Shown here piece after piece: positions 29,137 to 38,604 of a stretch of DNA of 64,000 nucleotides. A program made the position numbers and the translations under genes. Numbering within the stretch: the first letter of the stretch is position 1; every line of letters starts with the position of its first letter. The stretch covers positions 62,001-126,000 of the forward strand of contig JBCDMB010000001.1 of NCBI GenBank assembly GCA_038744685.1, read 5' to 3'. The stretch comes from Verrucomicrobiota bacterium (GTDB taxonomy: Bacteria > Verrucomicrobiota > Verrucomicrobiia > Opitutales > Puniceicoccaceae). Under the pieces are notes generated by a model. The model was not told the origin of the DNA, made no database searches, and saw only the letters and a list, made by a program, of their open reading frames with translations.

Positions 29137-29931
29137 ATGATGAAGCAGTTCGCGATGGGTTCATTGATTTGTGCGATTACAGTGACCCTTGTTGCCGAAG
29201 AGGGCTTCCACGCGTTTCAAAACTATGGCTATAACGAGAATCCGTTGATCCCAGGGTCGACTTGGAAAATTCATGACAACGCGCGTCCGACGCCACCACG
29301 AGTCTCGCCAAGTCCTTATGTGAAGCAGGAAGGGAATCGGGCACCGTCCGACGCAGAGATTCTTTTTGATGGAACGTCCCTCGACAGATTTTGGACGAAT
29401 GAATGGTCGGTGAAGGAGGGTCACATCGTTGCCGGGACGGGAAGCTTAGTCTCATCGAAATCTTATGGCGATTTTCAGATGCACCTCGAGTTTCGCAGTC
29501 CCGATCCCGCCGTTGTGGATCGTCCCGGAAAGATGGGGAATAGTGGAATCTACATCATGGGGCGTTACGAGCTACAGATATTTGATTCCTATTCCTGTAA
29601 AAACTATGCGGATGGCTCCTGTGGAGCGATATATGGGCAGACTCCTCCATTGGTAAATGCATCCCGTCCGCCTGGAGAGTGGCAGACCTTCGATATCTAC
29701 TTTAACGCCCCGGTATTTGAGGGCGACGAGTTGGTCTCGCCTGCACGGATTACGGTCTTACACAATGGCGTCTTTGTCCATGTGAATACTGAGATCATCG
29801 CGCCGACTGGGCATAACAAACCGAAGGCGTATACTCCGCATGAACCCCGTAGACCATTTTTCCTCCAAGGGAGTAAGTGTCCGGTAGAGTTTCGTAACAT
29901 TTGGATTAGGGATCTTGGGAAAAAGGAGTGA
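29137..29931 (+). CDS. DUF1080 (3-keto-disaccharide hydrolase/lyase family) secreted protein
   Basis: Concanavalin-like beta-sandwich protein of 264 residues with a signal peptide (MKQFAMGSLICAITVTLVA). Family features are LFDGTSLDRFW, the GDFQMHLEFR segment, NSGIYIMGRYELQIFDS and the C-terminal [16 protein letters not shown] at 29137 or 29140 is preferred over a TTG at 29107, which would lengthen the protein ahead of the signal peptide. Family members act on 3-keto-glycosides made by Gfo/Idh/MocA oxidoreductases, as hydrolase or lyase. It follows such a gene by 14 bp. A paralogue at 50758 carries the same domain but is frameshifted, so this is the intact copy in the window. Confidence 0.9.
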   Translation: MMKQFAMGSLICAITVTLVAEEGFHAFQNYGYNENPLIPGSTWKIHDNARPTPPRVSPSPYVKQEGNRAPSDAEILFDGTSLDRFWTNEWSVKEGHIVAGTGSLVSSKSYGDFQMHLEFRSPDPAVVDRPGKMGNSGIYIMGRYELQIFDSYSCKNYADGSCGAIYGQTPPLVNASRPPGEWQTFDIYFNAPVFEGDELVSPARITVLHNGVFVHVNTEIIAPTGHNKPKAYTPHEPRRPFFLQGSKCPVEFRNIWIRDLGKKE

Positions 29932-29948
29932 CGATTGCCTGACTCATT

Positions 29949-32900
29949 TCACTCCCTTAGGAGATCGATGGTGACGAAGAGAGAATCGGTTTCCGTAGGG
30001 AGCGAGATGGTCACCAGTTCAAATTCGGCGTTTTCAGGGTAGACTTGAACTGGGCCAGTGTAGGGAGTCCAATTCGCGTTTAGATCGGTAGTGGTCTGAA
30101 CGTTGTAGGTGAGTCCGTTACCGTCATCAATGCGGCGGCGAAACTGAAACTCGATTTCAGAAGGATCGCCGGGTGTTGGAAAAACTATTCTAGGGGGTAT
30201 CCCGAAATCACCGGGGATCTTGGGGTTTCCGCCGAAGGCAAATTCAAAAATATTGAGCAAACGGTCTTTGTCGTCATCACCGAGTTCACCTTCGATGAGT
30301 TGAAAGTCTATTTCGAAACGGGCGAAGCCGAGTAGAGGAGAGGCTTGAAGTGACACGGTATCGACGATTACCCCAGTGAGGCCTGAGCTATTGGCTCCAG
30401 GATTAATCGTTTGGTAGAAGAGGTAAGCCCCGTTTCCGAGCAAGGCTTCGTATACATTGGCGGAGATTCCGGTGACGGTTCCGGTGCCGGTATCGGTACC
30501 ATCGGTAAGGTTTTGAAGGCGAACGTCGTACGTAGTTGTAGCAGCATCTGCGCCGAGAGTAAGTTCATAGTGCAAGCGTAGGTCTTCGCCCTCGTTGGGA
30601 GCATTGCTGAGCGTGCTGGTCCCGTTGATCACCGAGAAGTTGTTGAGTAGCCGATAGTTGGTGTTGCCGCCAAAGAGTTGAATGTTGACGTCCGGCTCGT
30701 CGGTTCCGGCGTTGTTACTTGTGTTTTCCGGCGTCGCGGTCGCTTTGAGCCCGGTTAGAAACGCATAAGCGAAGCCTGCAGGGCTACTGTAGTTTCCCGA
30801 GAACTCAAAGTTTATTGTGTAGCTGAAAGTGTCTCCAACTCGGAGAATGATGGGAAGGTCGAGGACAGCGATATTGGTGTTTGTAGTGGTAGCAACGGTT
30901 CCTGAACCGGCGTTGGTGACGACCCAGTCAGACTCGGCATTCCATGATTCCTGCCCGTTGAGTTCACCGTCGGCGAAGGGTGCGGTATATTCAATGACCG
31001 TCTGAGAGGAGAGATCGGGGATTTCTGCGGAGTAGGCGATCATGTTGACTCTTACTCCGTTAAGCCCCGAGCCGTTTGCAGCAAAGTTGAGGCTTTGGAA
31101 AAAGAGATAAGCACCGCTTCCAGTCAGCGCATCGAAGACGTCAGTCATGATTCCGGTGACCGTGCCCGTTCCGGAATCGGTGTCATCGGTCATGTTCTGG
31201 AGTTGAACGTTGTAGGTCGTGCTTCCAGCGGAGCTGCCAAGCGTAATGTCATAGCGGATACGGAGCTGATCACCCGGATTAGGCTCCCCCGTTAGATTGC
31301 TGATTCCGGGTATCCCGCTAAAGTTGCTGAGCAGGCGATAGGCCGCAGAGGATGAGAAGATTTGGAGGTTAGCGTCGGGTTCGTCACTCGCCGTGTTCAA
31401 GCTTGTTGCATCCGAAGTCGCTTTGAGTCCTGTAAGAAACGCATAGACGAAGTTACTCGGCGTCGTGAAGTTGCCGGTAAACTCAAAATCGACGACATAG
31501 CTAAAGGTCTCGCCTTCATTCAAGGTGATCGGGCGATTGAGGACTGCAATCTCGCCGCTTGCACTAGTCTCGGTCGAGCCATTGGAATCCGGGTCGACCG
31601 TCCAACCAGCTTCAGCGTTCCAATTCACTTGGCCGTTTAAGCCACCGCTGGTGAGCGGAGTCGTGAACTCGATGAATCGCCCAGTGATGTCAACATCTGG
31701 TCGCAGATATAGGGTGATTTCGTCGCTATCGGTGTTGGATTGACTATCCGTGGCGGTAAGGCGAAAGACATAGGCCCCAACGATGAGTGAGGATAGGTTG
31801 AGGGTTGCGGTTGTTTCGCCAGAAAGAACTGCATCGTTGGGTCCGGACACTTGTGTCCACTGGTAGGTAGAAACCGGATTCGCGCTGGTAACTTCGCTGG
31901 AGAGAGTGACGGAACTGATAGGGGTTAGATAGCTTGCGTCACGACCGACGTTTACCTCGATTGCAGGGGTCGGCGGGACGACTCCGTCACTGGAGCTGAG
32001 TTCAAGCTGGCGCCAGCGTCCACGGGCAAAGGCGAATCCATCGCCTTCTGGAATCAGGCCATTTGAATCCGTAGCCGATTCCACTGCGATGGTGTTTCCT
32101 GGTTGCAAAGGGATGCCCGTCCAGCGGTGCACGAAGGGTTGTAAGTCTCCTGTGTTATCGACCTGCGGATTCTGAAAGGTGCGAACGACGGATCCGTTAA
32201 CCAGAAGACGGTAGACACTCTCGCCGTCTTCTTCGGTAATGGTGGTGATGTCTACGTCGTAGACTCCAGGAGCACCGTTAAAGATCAGCGCAGCACGGGC
32301 GAATTTCCCGCGCTTGTCCTCATCGCTCGCATCAATGGCGAGAAAGTCGCTGGCAGAATTTGCGTTGTAAATCGTTCGACCGTCGACTGCCGGCTGGATG
32401 GTAAAGTCTGTTACTGCGTTATAGATGATGGTCGTCTCTGTAGTTTCTGGAGTGTTCTCGAAAGTTGACTGGTTGTAGGGCACGTCGTCGTGGTAAACGG
32501 TGATGCGGTCGATGGCGTGACCCGACGAGCGTCCAGCGATTTGGATTTGGTGAGCCCCGGCCTCGTAGAAGATCTTCGGGTTGTTTACAAAGCGGGCGGG
32601 TCCTCCCTGAACTTCAAAAGCGGCGTTGTAGGACCAGTTTTGTTGGCTTTGGACAAAGGCCTTTGTGAACTTCGTGACCGCGAACTGTCCGTTCCCGTCG
32701 CGTTCGTCATTAAGCAAAGGGGTTCCAGTCTCAAATTTTACATAACTGTCGTTGCCCGCGTCTGGACGTTCGACGCTCGAATATTGCTTGGTGCGCCAGC
32801 GGAAGGTGTAGTTACCTGGTTTTCGGATCTCGAAGTTGTAGATGTTGATATCGTCCACCTGATTGTCCTCTTTGGTGATCCCGCCATTGAAGGGGCCGGT

Positions 32901-34916
32901 GTATTCGATGTAGCCAGTGCCGAGACTGCCGTCCATCGTCGGGTCGGGGGAGGTATCAGTCGCGGTAAACTGCCAGCGACGAGTCGGGTCACCGTCAGCG
33001 TTTTCCGCCTCGAAGATCATGAGGCCTTCGTCGTCGACCCACTTGGTTGAAGTGGTCCCGAGTTCGGGAAGGGTTTGCGCCTTCCGAACAAGAATTGCCC
33101 AGTCTGACGTCGTGCTTGACGGTGCGTTGCCCAGCGAGCGGTTGCCACCACCGGAGATGCTTTGGACGGAGCCGGTCTGAAGGTTACCGCCGTTCCTCGG
33201 ATCGAACCAGCGAACGTCGAAAGTTCCAGAGATGCCCGTGAGATCAAGATTGGAGGTGCCGCCTTCTTCGAGATAGACGACGAAGAAATCAGTCCCGTCG
33301 GTGAGGCAGTGAGCAGTCGTGTTATCGATGAGCGAGTCGTCGTTGCTCATATTCCAGAACGGTATGTTCTGGGCGTAGAAAAAGCCGTTGATCGCGATGT
33401 CGGCATCTTCAAGGACGGCGCCAAGCTCGAGCCGATAATCCTGCATCGAAAGGTCGCGACCGCCAACGTAATACTCTACTCCGGCGCCACCGGCCATAAT
33501 GTTGCCCCAGAGAGCGTAGATGCGAGTGCCGTCTTCAGAGGCGCGAATTCCGAGATTGCCGGGACCCTGCTCGTCGTTAGCGCAGACCCAGGGTCGACCG
33601 GCGTTTGCCGATTTATCGACCCATTCCTTTGTTTCGATAAAGACGTTTTCGCTGGTCGCCGAGAGTTCAATCTGTAGGGAAACACCGGTCATTTCGGAGT
33701 CGCCGAGGTACTGGGTGTAGCGGTTGGTTTTGGCCGCTGCGGATGGTGCTGTGTGGAAGACACGGTTACTTTGCCAAGGGTCGTTGTCCTCAAAATATTG
33801 GAGCGAGCCTTCAATGACAGCTTCTCCACCCATGTTGATCTCTTCAGAGATGTTCCAGTTCAGCGCGAGGTGGTGACCGAAACGGGCAATCATTTCACGG
33901 TAGTAGAGCCGACGCTCGGGGCCGAGGGTATTTCCGCCGCTATCGTGGATTTTGCCGTTTTCGTTTTCGAAGAGTTTGAAGTGGAGATGCAGCCCTTTCT
34001 GTTCGGCGTGGTCGAAGATGATTTCCCATTGGTCCAGTTTTGAAGTGTCAAAGCGGGTGAGAGTCGAAGTGTCGGTGTAGGGAAAAGTCCGTCGGCCGTC
34101 GCCGTAGAGATTGTAAAGGAAGGTAGAGATGGAGTTGGCACCTGTTGAGGCAACGTAGTTGATCGCGCCGAGGAGTTCTGTCCCCTTTCCATTCTGCCAG
34201 GTTTGACCATCTCCACTGTAGTCCTCCTCGTGATCTTCCCAAGTCTTTATAAAACCCGCAGGCGGTCGTTCGTTGCCGAGACCGTCCTGATCGATAGGGA
34301 AGCCGTCGGTAGGCGTGTTGTCGAAGTCGACGTATTCGAGAGGGTTTTCCGGAGAGTCGGGACCAAACTTCAGGAAGTAGGTGCCACTGCCTTCGAACTG
34401 AAGGTGGTGTTTGTCGACGTAACGCAAGCGGCCTTTCGAACGCAGGTCGGGTGCCTGCGTTGGATTGATAGCCGAGATTTCGAGGCTTCCGTTGAGGCCA
34501 TCGTAGGGAGCGAGTGCTGTCCCAGGATTGGGGGAAGTGCTCGTTGCAACGTCACTTCCCTGGCGGAATGAGACCGTATAGTTCCAGGTTCCGGGATGAT
34601 TTGGCCGTAGATAAGCATGCCATTTATTCCCCGAGGTTGCACTGGAGTTAGCAGCGTCCCCGTCTGCGGCAAAAAAACCAGGAACGACATAGGATGTCCC
34701 AGACTCGGGATGACTGAAGGTGACATCAAACCGCAAATCGGTGAAAGGGTTGGTTGTGGCCTGCTCACTTGTCTGAGGACCGATCAGTTCAAGCGTAATC
34801 TTGTGCCAGACTATCGGATCCCCCTGTATATTGATTGTCTGAGAGTGAACTTGTTTTAGAGACAGCAAGCAGGTGAAAAAGAGAGCCAGCCGAAGTAGAG
34901 GGGATAAGAACTTCAT
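29949..34916 (-). CDS. Giant secreted multidomain glycosidase-like protein (DUF5060, TIM barrel, PKD, tandem repeats)
   Basis: Protein of 1655 residues with a signal peptide (about 1-25). In order: DUF5060 beta-sandwich (about 30-150), a DUF4038/GH5-like TIM barrel (about 180-530) with a likely acid/base Glu in NWNISEEINMGG, a collagen-binding-2-type domain with DVRWFDPRNGG, a CBM-like domain starting at LMIFEAENADGD, a second beta-rich domain around 860-980, a PKD domain (about 986-1075), two tandem repeats of about 220 residues, and a C-terminal segment with DDDKDRLLNIFEFAFGGNP, a calcium-binding type linker usual in Verrucomicrobia. It converges on the DUF1080 gene with a 17-bp gap. It is probably a cell-surface or released glycan-degrading enzyme; substrate not predictable. 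Confidence 0.8.
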   Translation of the reverse strand: MKFLSPLLRLALFFTCLLSLKQVHSQTINIQGDPIVWHKITLELIGPQTSEQATTNPFTDLRFDVTFSHPESGTSYVVPGFFAADGDAANSSATSGNKWHAYLRPNHPGTWNYTVSFRQGSDVATSTSPNPGTALAPYDGLNGSLEISAINPTQAPDLRSKGRLRYVDKHHLQFEGSGTYFLKFGPDSPENPLEYVDFDNTPTDGFPIDQDGLGNERPPAGFIKTWEDHEEDYSGDGQTWQNGKGTELLGAINYVASTGANSISTFLYNLYGDGRRTFPYTDTSTLTRFDTSKLDQWEIIFDHAEQKGLHLHFKLFENENGKIHDSGGNTLGPERRLYYREMIARFGHHLALNWNISEEINMGGEAVIEGSLQYFEDNDPWQSNRVFHTAPSAAAKTNRYTQYLGDSEMTGVSLQIELSATSENVFIETKEWVDKSANAGRPWVCANDEQGPGNLGIRASEDGTRIYALWGNIMAGGAGVEYYVGGRDLSMQDYRLELGAVLEDADIAINGFFYAQNIPFWNMSNDDSLIDNTTAHCLTDGTDFFVVYLEEGGTSNLDLTGISGTFDVRWFDPRNGGNLQTGSVQSISGGGNRSLGNAPSSTTSDWAILVRKAQTLPELGTTSTKWVDDEGLMIFEAENADGDPTRRWQFTATDTSPDPTMDGSLGTGYIEYTGPFNGGITKEDNQVDDINIYNFEIRKPGNYTFRWRTKQYSSVERPDAGNDSYVKFETGTPLLNDERDGNGQFAVTKFTKAFVQSQQNWSYNAAFEVQGGPARFVNNPKIFYEAGAHQIQIAGRSSGHAIDRITVYHDDVPYNQSTFENTPETTETTIIYNAVTDFTIQPAVDGRTIYNANSASDFLAIDASDEDKRGKFARAALIFNGAPGVYDVDITTITEEDGESVYRLLVNGSVVRTFQNPQVDNTGDLQPFVHRWTGIPLQPGNTIAVESATDSNGLIPEGDGFAFARGRWRQLELSSSDGVVPPTPAIEVNVGRDASYLTPISSVTLSSEVTSANPVSTYQWTQVSGPNDAVLSGETTATLNLSSLIVGAYVFRLTATDSQSNTDSDEITLYLRPDVDITGRFIEFTTPLTSGGLNGQVNWNAEAGWTVDPDSNGSTETSASGEIAVLNRPITLNEGETFSYVVDFEFTGNFTTPSNFVYAFLTGLKATSDATSLNTASDEPDANLQIFSSSAAYRLLSNFSGIPGISNLTGEPNPGDQLRIRYDITLGSSAGSTTYNVQLQNMTDDTDSGTGTVTGIMTDVFDALTGSGAYLFFQSLNFAANGSGLNGVRVNMIAYSAEIPDLSSQTVIEYTAPFADGELNGQESWNAESDWVVTNAGSGTVATTTNTNIAVLDLPIILRVGDTFSYTINFEFSGNYSSPAGFAYAFLTGLKATATPENTSNNAGTDEPDVNIQLFGGNTNYRLLNNFSVINGTSTLSNAPNEGEDLRLHYELTLGADAATTTYDVRLQNLTDGTDTGTGTVTGISANVYEALLGNGAYLFYQTINPGANSSGLTGVIVDTVSLQASPLLGFARFEIDFQLIEGELGDDDKDRLLNIFEFAFGGNPKIPGDFGIPPRIVFPTPGDPSEIEFQFRRRIDDGNGLTYNVQTTTDLNANWTPYTGPVQVYPENAEFELVTISLPTETDSLFVTIDLLRE
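30345..31680 (-). repeat. Two tandem protein-coding repeats of about 220 codons
   Basis: Within the giant protein, residues about 1079-1303 and 1304-1523 are copies of each other. Both have an IEYTAPF/IEFTTPL opening, LNGQ followed by WNAE, YAFLTGLKAT, DEPD, YRLLxNFS, a YDITLG/YELTLG segment and DxGTGTVTGI. DNA of the two copies is diverged, so the duplication is old. They are probably jelly-roll carbohydrate-binding modules. Confidence 0.8.
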
Positions 34917-35157
34917 AAGGGGTTGGGGTTAGACAGAGATTGGAGCGTCTCGAATCATACCAAATTATACAAATCAAAATTTTGGGGATCCAGTGTCAGA
35001 GTCTTGTCTGAACGCAGCTTGAATGCGACTGAATATACAGGTTCTTCGGCTATCTTATGGCTAGATTATTCAGGGTTTGGGATATGATATCCTCCGAATC
35101 TCCCTCATTTCATGATTCCACTGAAGTACGGATCTTGAGTGCCGATTCCGAAGACAG

Positions 35158-36894
35158 ATGAAACTCCTCACCCCTTTCTTTCTGGCTAGCCTGCTGGTTC
35201 ATGCTTCGGCGGGAGAAAAGATGAATGTCGTGCTCATCTTGATCGATGATTTAAGTCATTACGGCGTTTCAGCATACGGTGCTGAAAAGGTTGGCTCGGC
35301 ACATGGTCTTTTCGAGGACCTGGCTTTCGAGACTCCACAGATCGATCGTCTCGCCGAAGGAGGGATGCGCTGCGATTTTGCCTACACTTACCCACTCTGC
35401 GAACCTACACGGATCGCGTTGATGACCGGAAAGCACAATATCCGAAATTTTCATAAGCCGAAAGCACAACATGCATCGGACATCACTTTTGGAGATCTCT
35501 TTCAGAAGGCGGGCTATGAAACCTGTATTGTCGGCAAGTGGAAGCAGAGCCGTGGAACCAAAGAGATTTCGGGTAACGACTACATCTTTGAGTTTGGATG
35601 GGACGAGTTTTTCTGTTTCGACCTCACGACTGAAGGCCATCGCATGCTGCACCCGGTGGTTGTTAAGAATGGCAAACGGGTCAATACGAAGGGAATCGAT
35701 CCGGAGACCGGACGACGCTTTTATGGTCCCGATTTATTCAACCGATACGCGATCGATTTCATCGAGCGTAACCAGGACCGTCCGTTTTTTCTCTACTACT
35801 CGATGGTTCTGGTCCACGACGAACACACACCGACCCCGGATACCGAGCCAGACAGCGTTTTTGACGACTACGATAATGATTACCGTCGACATGCGAAAGC
35901 GATGCGTGGCGATCGTCCGGAATTTTTCCCGGATATGCTGGCCTACACCGACAAAATGATTGGCAAGGTCCTGGATAAGTTGGAGGAACTCGACCTGGAT
36001 GAGAACACCCTTGTCCTGGTAATGGGAGACAACGGAACCAAGGAAAGCTTTACTCATATTTTGCCGGACGGAACTGTCTTCAAGGGCGATAAAGGTTCCA
36101 ATAAAGAGGGCGGTATGCACGTTCCGCTTCTGCTAATGGCGCCGGGGACGGTTCCTGCGGGAGTCGTTTACGAAGGGCTTGTCGATGTTGTCGATATTCT
36201 GCCGACGATAGCCGAGGCAGCGGGTGTCGATTTTGCCAGTTCGGGCCCGGTTGACGGTATCAGTTTTTGGCAACAAGCAACGGGGCAGTCACGCTTTGAC
36301 CATCGTGACTACATCTATACTTGGTATAACGCGAACAACGTTTCTACCGATCCGGAGCATCAGATGACTTACGCTTTTACCAAGGACTTTAAACGGTACG
36401 GTCCGAGCTCCTTGTACCCACAAGGACGTTTCTTCGATTTACGGACCGATGTATTTGAAGAGGCGGGTGATGAAAAGAAGAAGGTGCCCAAGCGCTGGAA
36501 CAAGTGGCACTTCAGTGGTCTTGAACTGGATGAGCTGGATCGAGAGCAACGGACAGCTTACGATGAGCTCGGGAGGGTTTTGGAGAGGTACGCTTACGTT
36601 CCGGTGGATGCGCTGTCGGTTCGCCGTGTTGAGGCGTCTTTTCGCCCGGGTGCGACTCAGCAGCTCGAGGTTCGTGTTTTGCCTGCCAACGCGACCCGAC
36701 AGGGAATCATTTGGCAGTCGAGTGATCCTTCGGTGGCCTCTGTGGATAAATTTGGTATTCTGACCGCCCACAAAAGAGGAGAAGTGAGCGTCACTGCTTT
36801 TTCCTGGGACGACGCAATGCCGCTGGCCGACCCAAACTTCGATGAGTATAAAACAACAGGAATTCAAGATGGCATCCAAGTCCGAATCGAATGA
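35158..36894 (+). CDS. Secreted sulfatase with C-terminal Ig-like (Big2) domain
   Basis: Complete sulfatase of 578 residues. Signal peptide about 1-18, metal site LIDDLSHYG (Asp30, Asp31), activation motif CEPTR with Cys81, [25 protein letters not shown] and MGDNGTKES. The last ~100 residues form a Big2-type Ig-like domain ([33 protein letters not shown]). It is a clear paralogue of the cut sulfatase at the left edge, with the same unusual tail. It stands alone after a 240-bp non-coding gap and is followed by a spacer with a strong inverted repeat before the oxidoreductase at 37114. Confidence 0.94.
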   Translation: MKLLTPFFLASLLVHASAGEKMNVVLILIDDLSHYGVSAYGAEKVGSAHGLFEDLAFETPQIDRLAEGGMRCDFAYTYPLCEPTRIALMTGKHNIRNFHKPKAQHASDITFGDLFQKAGYETCIVGKWKQSRGTKEISGNDYIFEFGWDEFFCFDLTTEGHRMLHPVVVKNGKRVNTKGIDPETGRRFYGPDLFNRYAIDFIERNQDRPFFLYYSMVLVHDEHTPTPDTEPDSVFDDYDNDYRRHAKAMRGDRPEFFPDMLAYTDKMIGKVLDKLEELDLDENTLVLVMGDNGTKESFTHILPDGTVFKGDKGSNKEGGMHVPLLLMAPGTVPAGVVYEGLVDVVDILPTIAEAAGVDFASSGPVDGISFWQQATGQSRFDHRDYIYTWYNANNVSTDPEHQMTYAFTKDFKRYGPSSLYPQGRFFDLRTDVFEEAGDEKKKVPKRWNKWHFSGLELDELDREQRTAYDELGRVLERYAYVPVDALSVRRVEASFRPGATQQLEVRVLPANATRQGIIWQSSDPSVASVDKFGILTAHKRGEVSVTAFSWDDAMPLADPNFDEYKTTGIQDGIQVRIE

Positions 36895-36930
36895 GTTCGA
36901 CCGCAATGGCGCTTGGATAGGGACAATTTC

Positions 36931-37024
36931 ATCCAAATCGAAATCGAAGTCGGAATCGGGTCTCGTGATCCAAAGTCATGATAATCAGGTGAATAATGCC
37001 TTCGATAACGATTTCGATTTGGAT
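36931..37024. repeat. 16-bp perfect inverted repeat with degenerate 6-mer repeats
   Basis: ATCCAAATCGAAATCG at 36931-36946 is matched exactly on the other strand by CGATTTCGATTTGGAT at 37009-37024, with 62 bp between. Both arms continue into degenerate TCGAAA/GATTTC units. The stretch lies in the 219-bp spacer after the sulfatase. A 66-codon open frame across it (reading SKSKSKSES and DFDLDFESES) is a by-product of the repeat, not a gene. No T-run follows, so it is not a standard terminator. Confidence 0.75.
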
Positions 37025-37113
37025 TTCGAATCAGAATCTTAATTTAGCACCATTGGAGTTCGACCTTTTGTCACTTGGACAAGCGAGAGGAGTTGCGGAA
37101 TCCTAGATTGAAA

Positions 37114-38526
37114 ATGAAATTTTCCCGACGACAGTTCCTGATCAAGTCCGGCGCAGTAGCCGCCGCTTACTCCCTTCTGCCATCAAGGGTTCTCGGCGCG
37201 AACGAACGGGTCAACATGGCTGCGATCGGCATAGGGCATCAGGGCGGAGGGATCGCGCGAAACTTTGGTAGCAATCCAATGGTGAATATGATTGCGCTGT
37301 GCGATGTAGACGTGGATAGCGACTCGCCCGTCATCCCTGAAGAGGTTACCGACAGATACTCGAGGTATGGCTGGGCGAAGCCGAGAGGTACGCCAACTGC
37401 CTGTGCAGCTCAGTTTCCGCATGCAAAGCGTTATCGTGATTTTCGTAGGATGTTTGACGAGATGGGCGGAGAGATTGACGCGGTTTGTATTGGCACGCCA
37501 GACCACACCCATTTCGCGATCGCGATGGCGGCCATGATGAATGGTATCCACGTCTACGTGGAAAAGCCGATGGCCCGCACTTTTCAGGAGTGTGAAATCC
37601 TAATGGTGGCGGAGAAGAAGTACGGTCTGGTCACCCAGATGGGAAATCAGGGCCACTCGGGCCCGAATTACTTCCAGTTTAAAGAGTGGGTCGACCAAGG
37701 GATCATCAAGGATGTCTATCACGTTGATGCAATGATGAACAACTACCGTCGCTGGCATCCTTGGGGCGATGTGACTGGATACCCAGAGAAAGAAGCTATT
37801 CCCGGCAATCTAGATTGGTCTGTCTGGCATACGAGTGTTGCGGAGGAGCAGGCATTTAGTGGAAGGCTTCACTATGGGAACTGGCGGGGATGGCATCAGT
37901 TCGGAACGGGTGCTTTTGGTGATTGGGGTGCCCATATTTTAGATACAATCCACGAATTTCTGGAGCTTGGGTTGCCGGAGAAGGTTTCGGCGAAGCATTT
38001 GCTTGGGCGCAACGATTTCATCTTCCCGATGGAGTCGACGATCAATTTCGAGTTTCCCGAACGAAACGGCAAGCCAGCTATGGATATCGATTGGTATGAC
38101 GGTCGTAAGAATTGGTTGAAGCGTCCCGAGATTCTTAAGGAGGAAAAAGTGCTCAGTCCCGGGAAAGTCATTTACTCCAAAGACCTGGTGTTCAAGGGTC
38201 GAACCCACGGAAGTCCGCTCGAAATTATCCCCCGCGAGCAGTACTTGGAGATGCTTAAGGCAGGCGAAGTTCGCAAGGACTTTGGCAAGCACTCGAACCA
38301 TTATCAGAATTTTGTGAATGCCGTTCGTGGGATCGAGAAGACCCGTTCACCTTTCTCCGTTGCGGGGCCACTCTGCCAGATGTTTGCACTCGGGTGCATT
38401 GCCCAGCGCTTCGGAGGTGAATTTACCTTTGATCGGGAAACCAAGCAAATCACCGATAACCCGTTCGCGAACAGTTTGCTCAAAGACGATATCCGTCCCG
38501 GGTGGGAGCAGTATTACAGGATTTAG
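37114..38526 (+). CDS. Tat-exported Gfo/Idh/MocA family oxidoreductase
   Basis: Oxidoreductase of 470 residues. The ATG at 37114 is preferred over a TTG at 37075 because it places the twin-arginine signal (KFSRRQFLIKSG) at the N-terminus. Seen: [35 protein letters not shown], and a C-terminal HYQNFVNAVRG segment. It is in the DHTHF clade with the proteins at 9018 and 57196, and is slightly longer owing to an insertion after LCDVDVDSDSP. It is preceded by a sulfatase and a repeat-rich spacer and followed by a remnant of another oxidoreductase. Substrate unknown. Confidence 0.9.
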   Translation: MKFSRRQFLIKSGAVAAAYSLLPSRVLGANERVNMAAIGIGHQGGGIARNFGSNPMVNMIALCDVDVDSDSPVIPEEVTDRYSRYGWAKPRGTPTACAAQFPHAKRYRDFRRMFDEMGGEIDAVCIGTPDHTHFAIAMAAMMNGIHVYVEKPMARTFQECEILMVAEKKYGLVTQMGNQGHSGPNYFQFKEWVDQGIIKDVYHVDAMMNNYRRWHPWGDVTGYPEKEAIPGNLDWSVWHTSVAEEQAFSGRLHYGNWRGWHQFGTGAFGDWGAHILDTIHEFLELGLPEKVSAKHLLGRNDFIFPMESTINFEFPERNGKPAMDIDWYDGRKNWLKRPEILKEEKVLSPGKVIYSKDLVFKGRTHGSPLEIIPREQYLEMLKAGEVRKDFGKHSNHYQNFVNAVRGIEKTRSPFSVAGPLCQMFALGCIAQRFGGEFTFDRETKQITDNPFANSLLKDDIRPGWEQYYRI

Positions 38527-38604
38527 TCGAGAATGAATGAGGCCTTCTGTTCGTTATGCCTTCTTTCGGATAACTCTAACCGCAAAGTGCTTACTCTAAG
38601 AGGT

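Noticed and set aside
36842-37042. Frame of 66 codons with SKSKSKSES and DFDLDFESES
   Set aside because: The low-complexity strings come from the degenerate 6-mer repeat in the DNA, and the frame begins inside the sulfatase gene.
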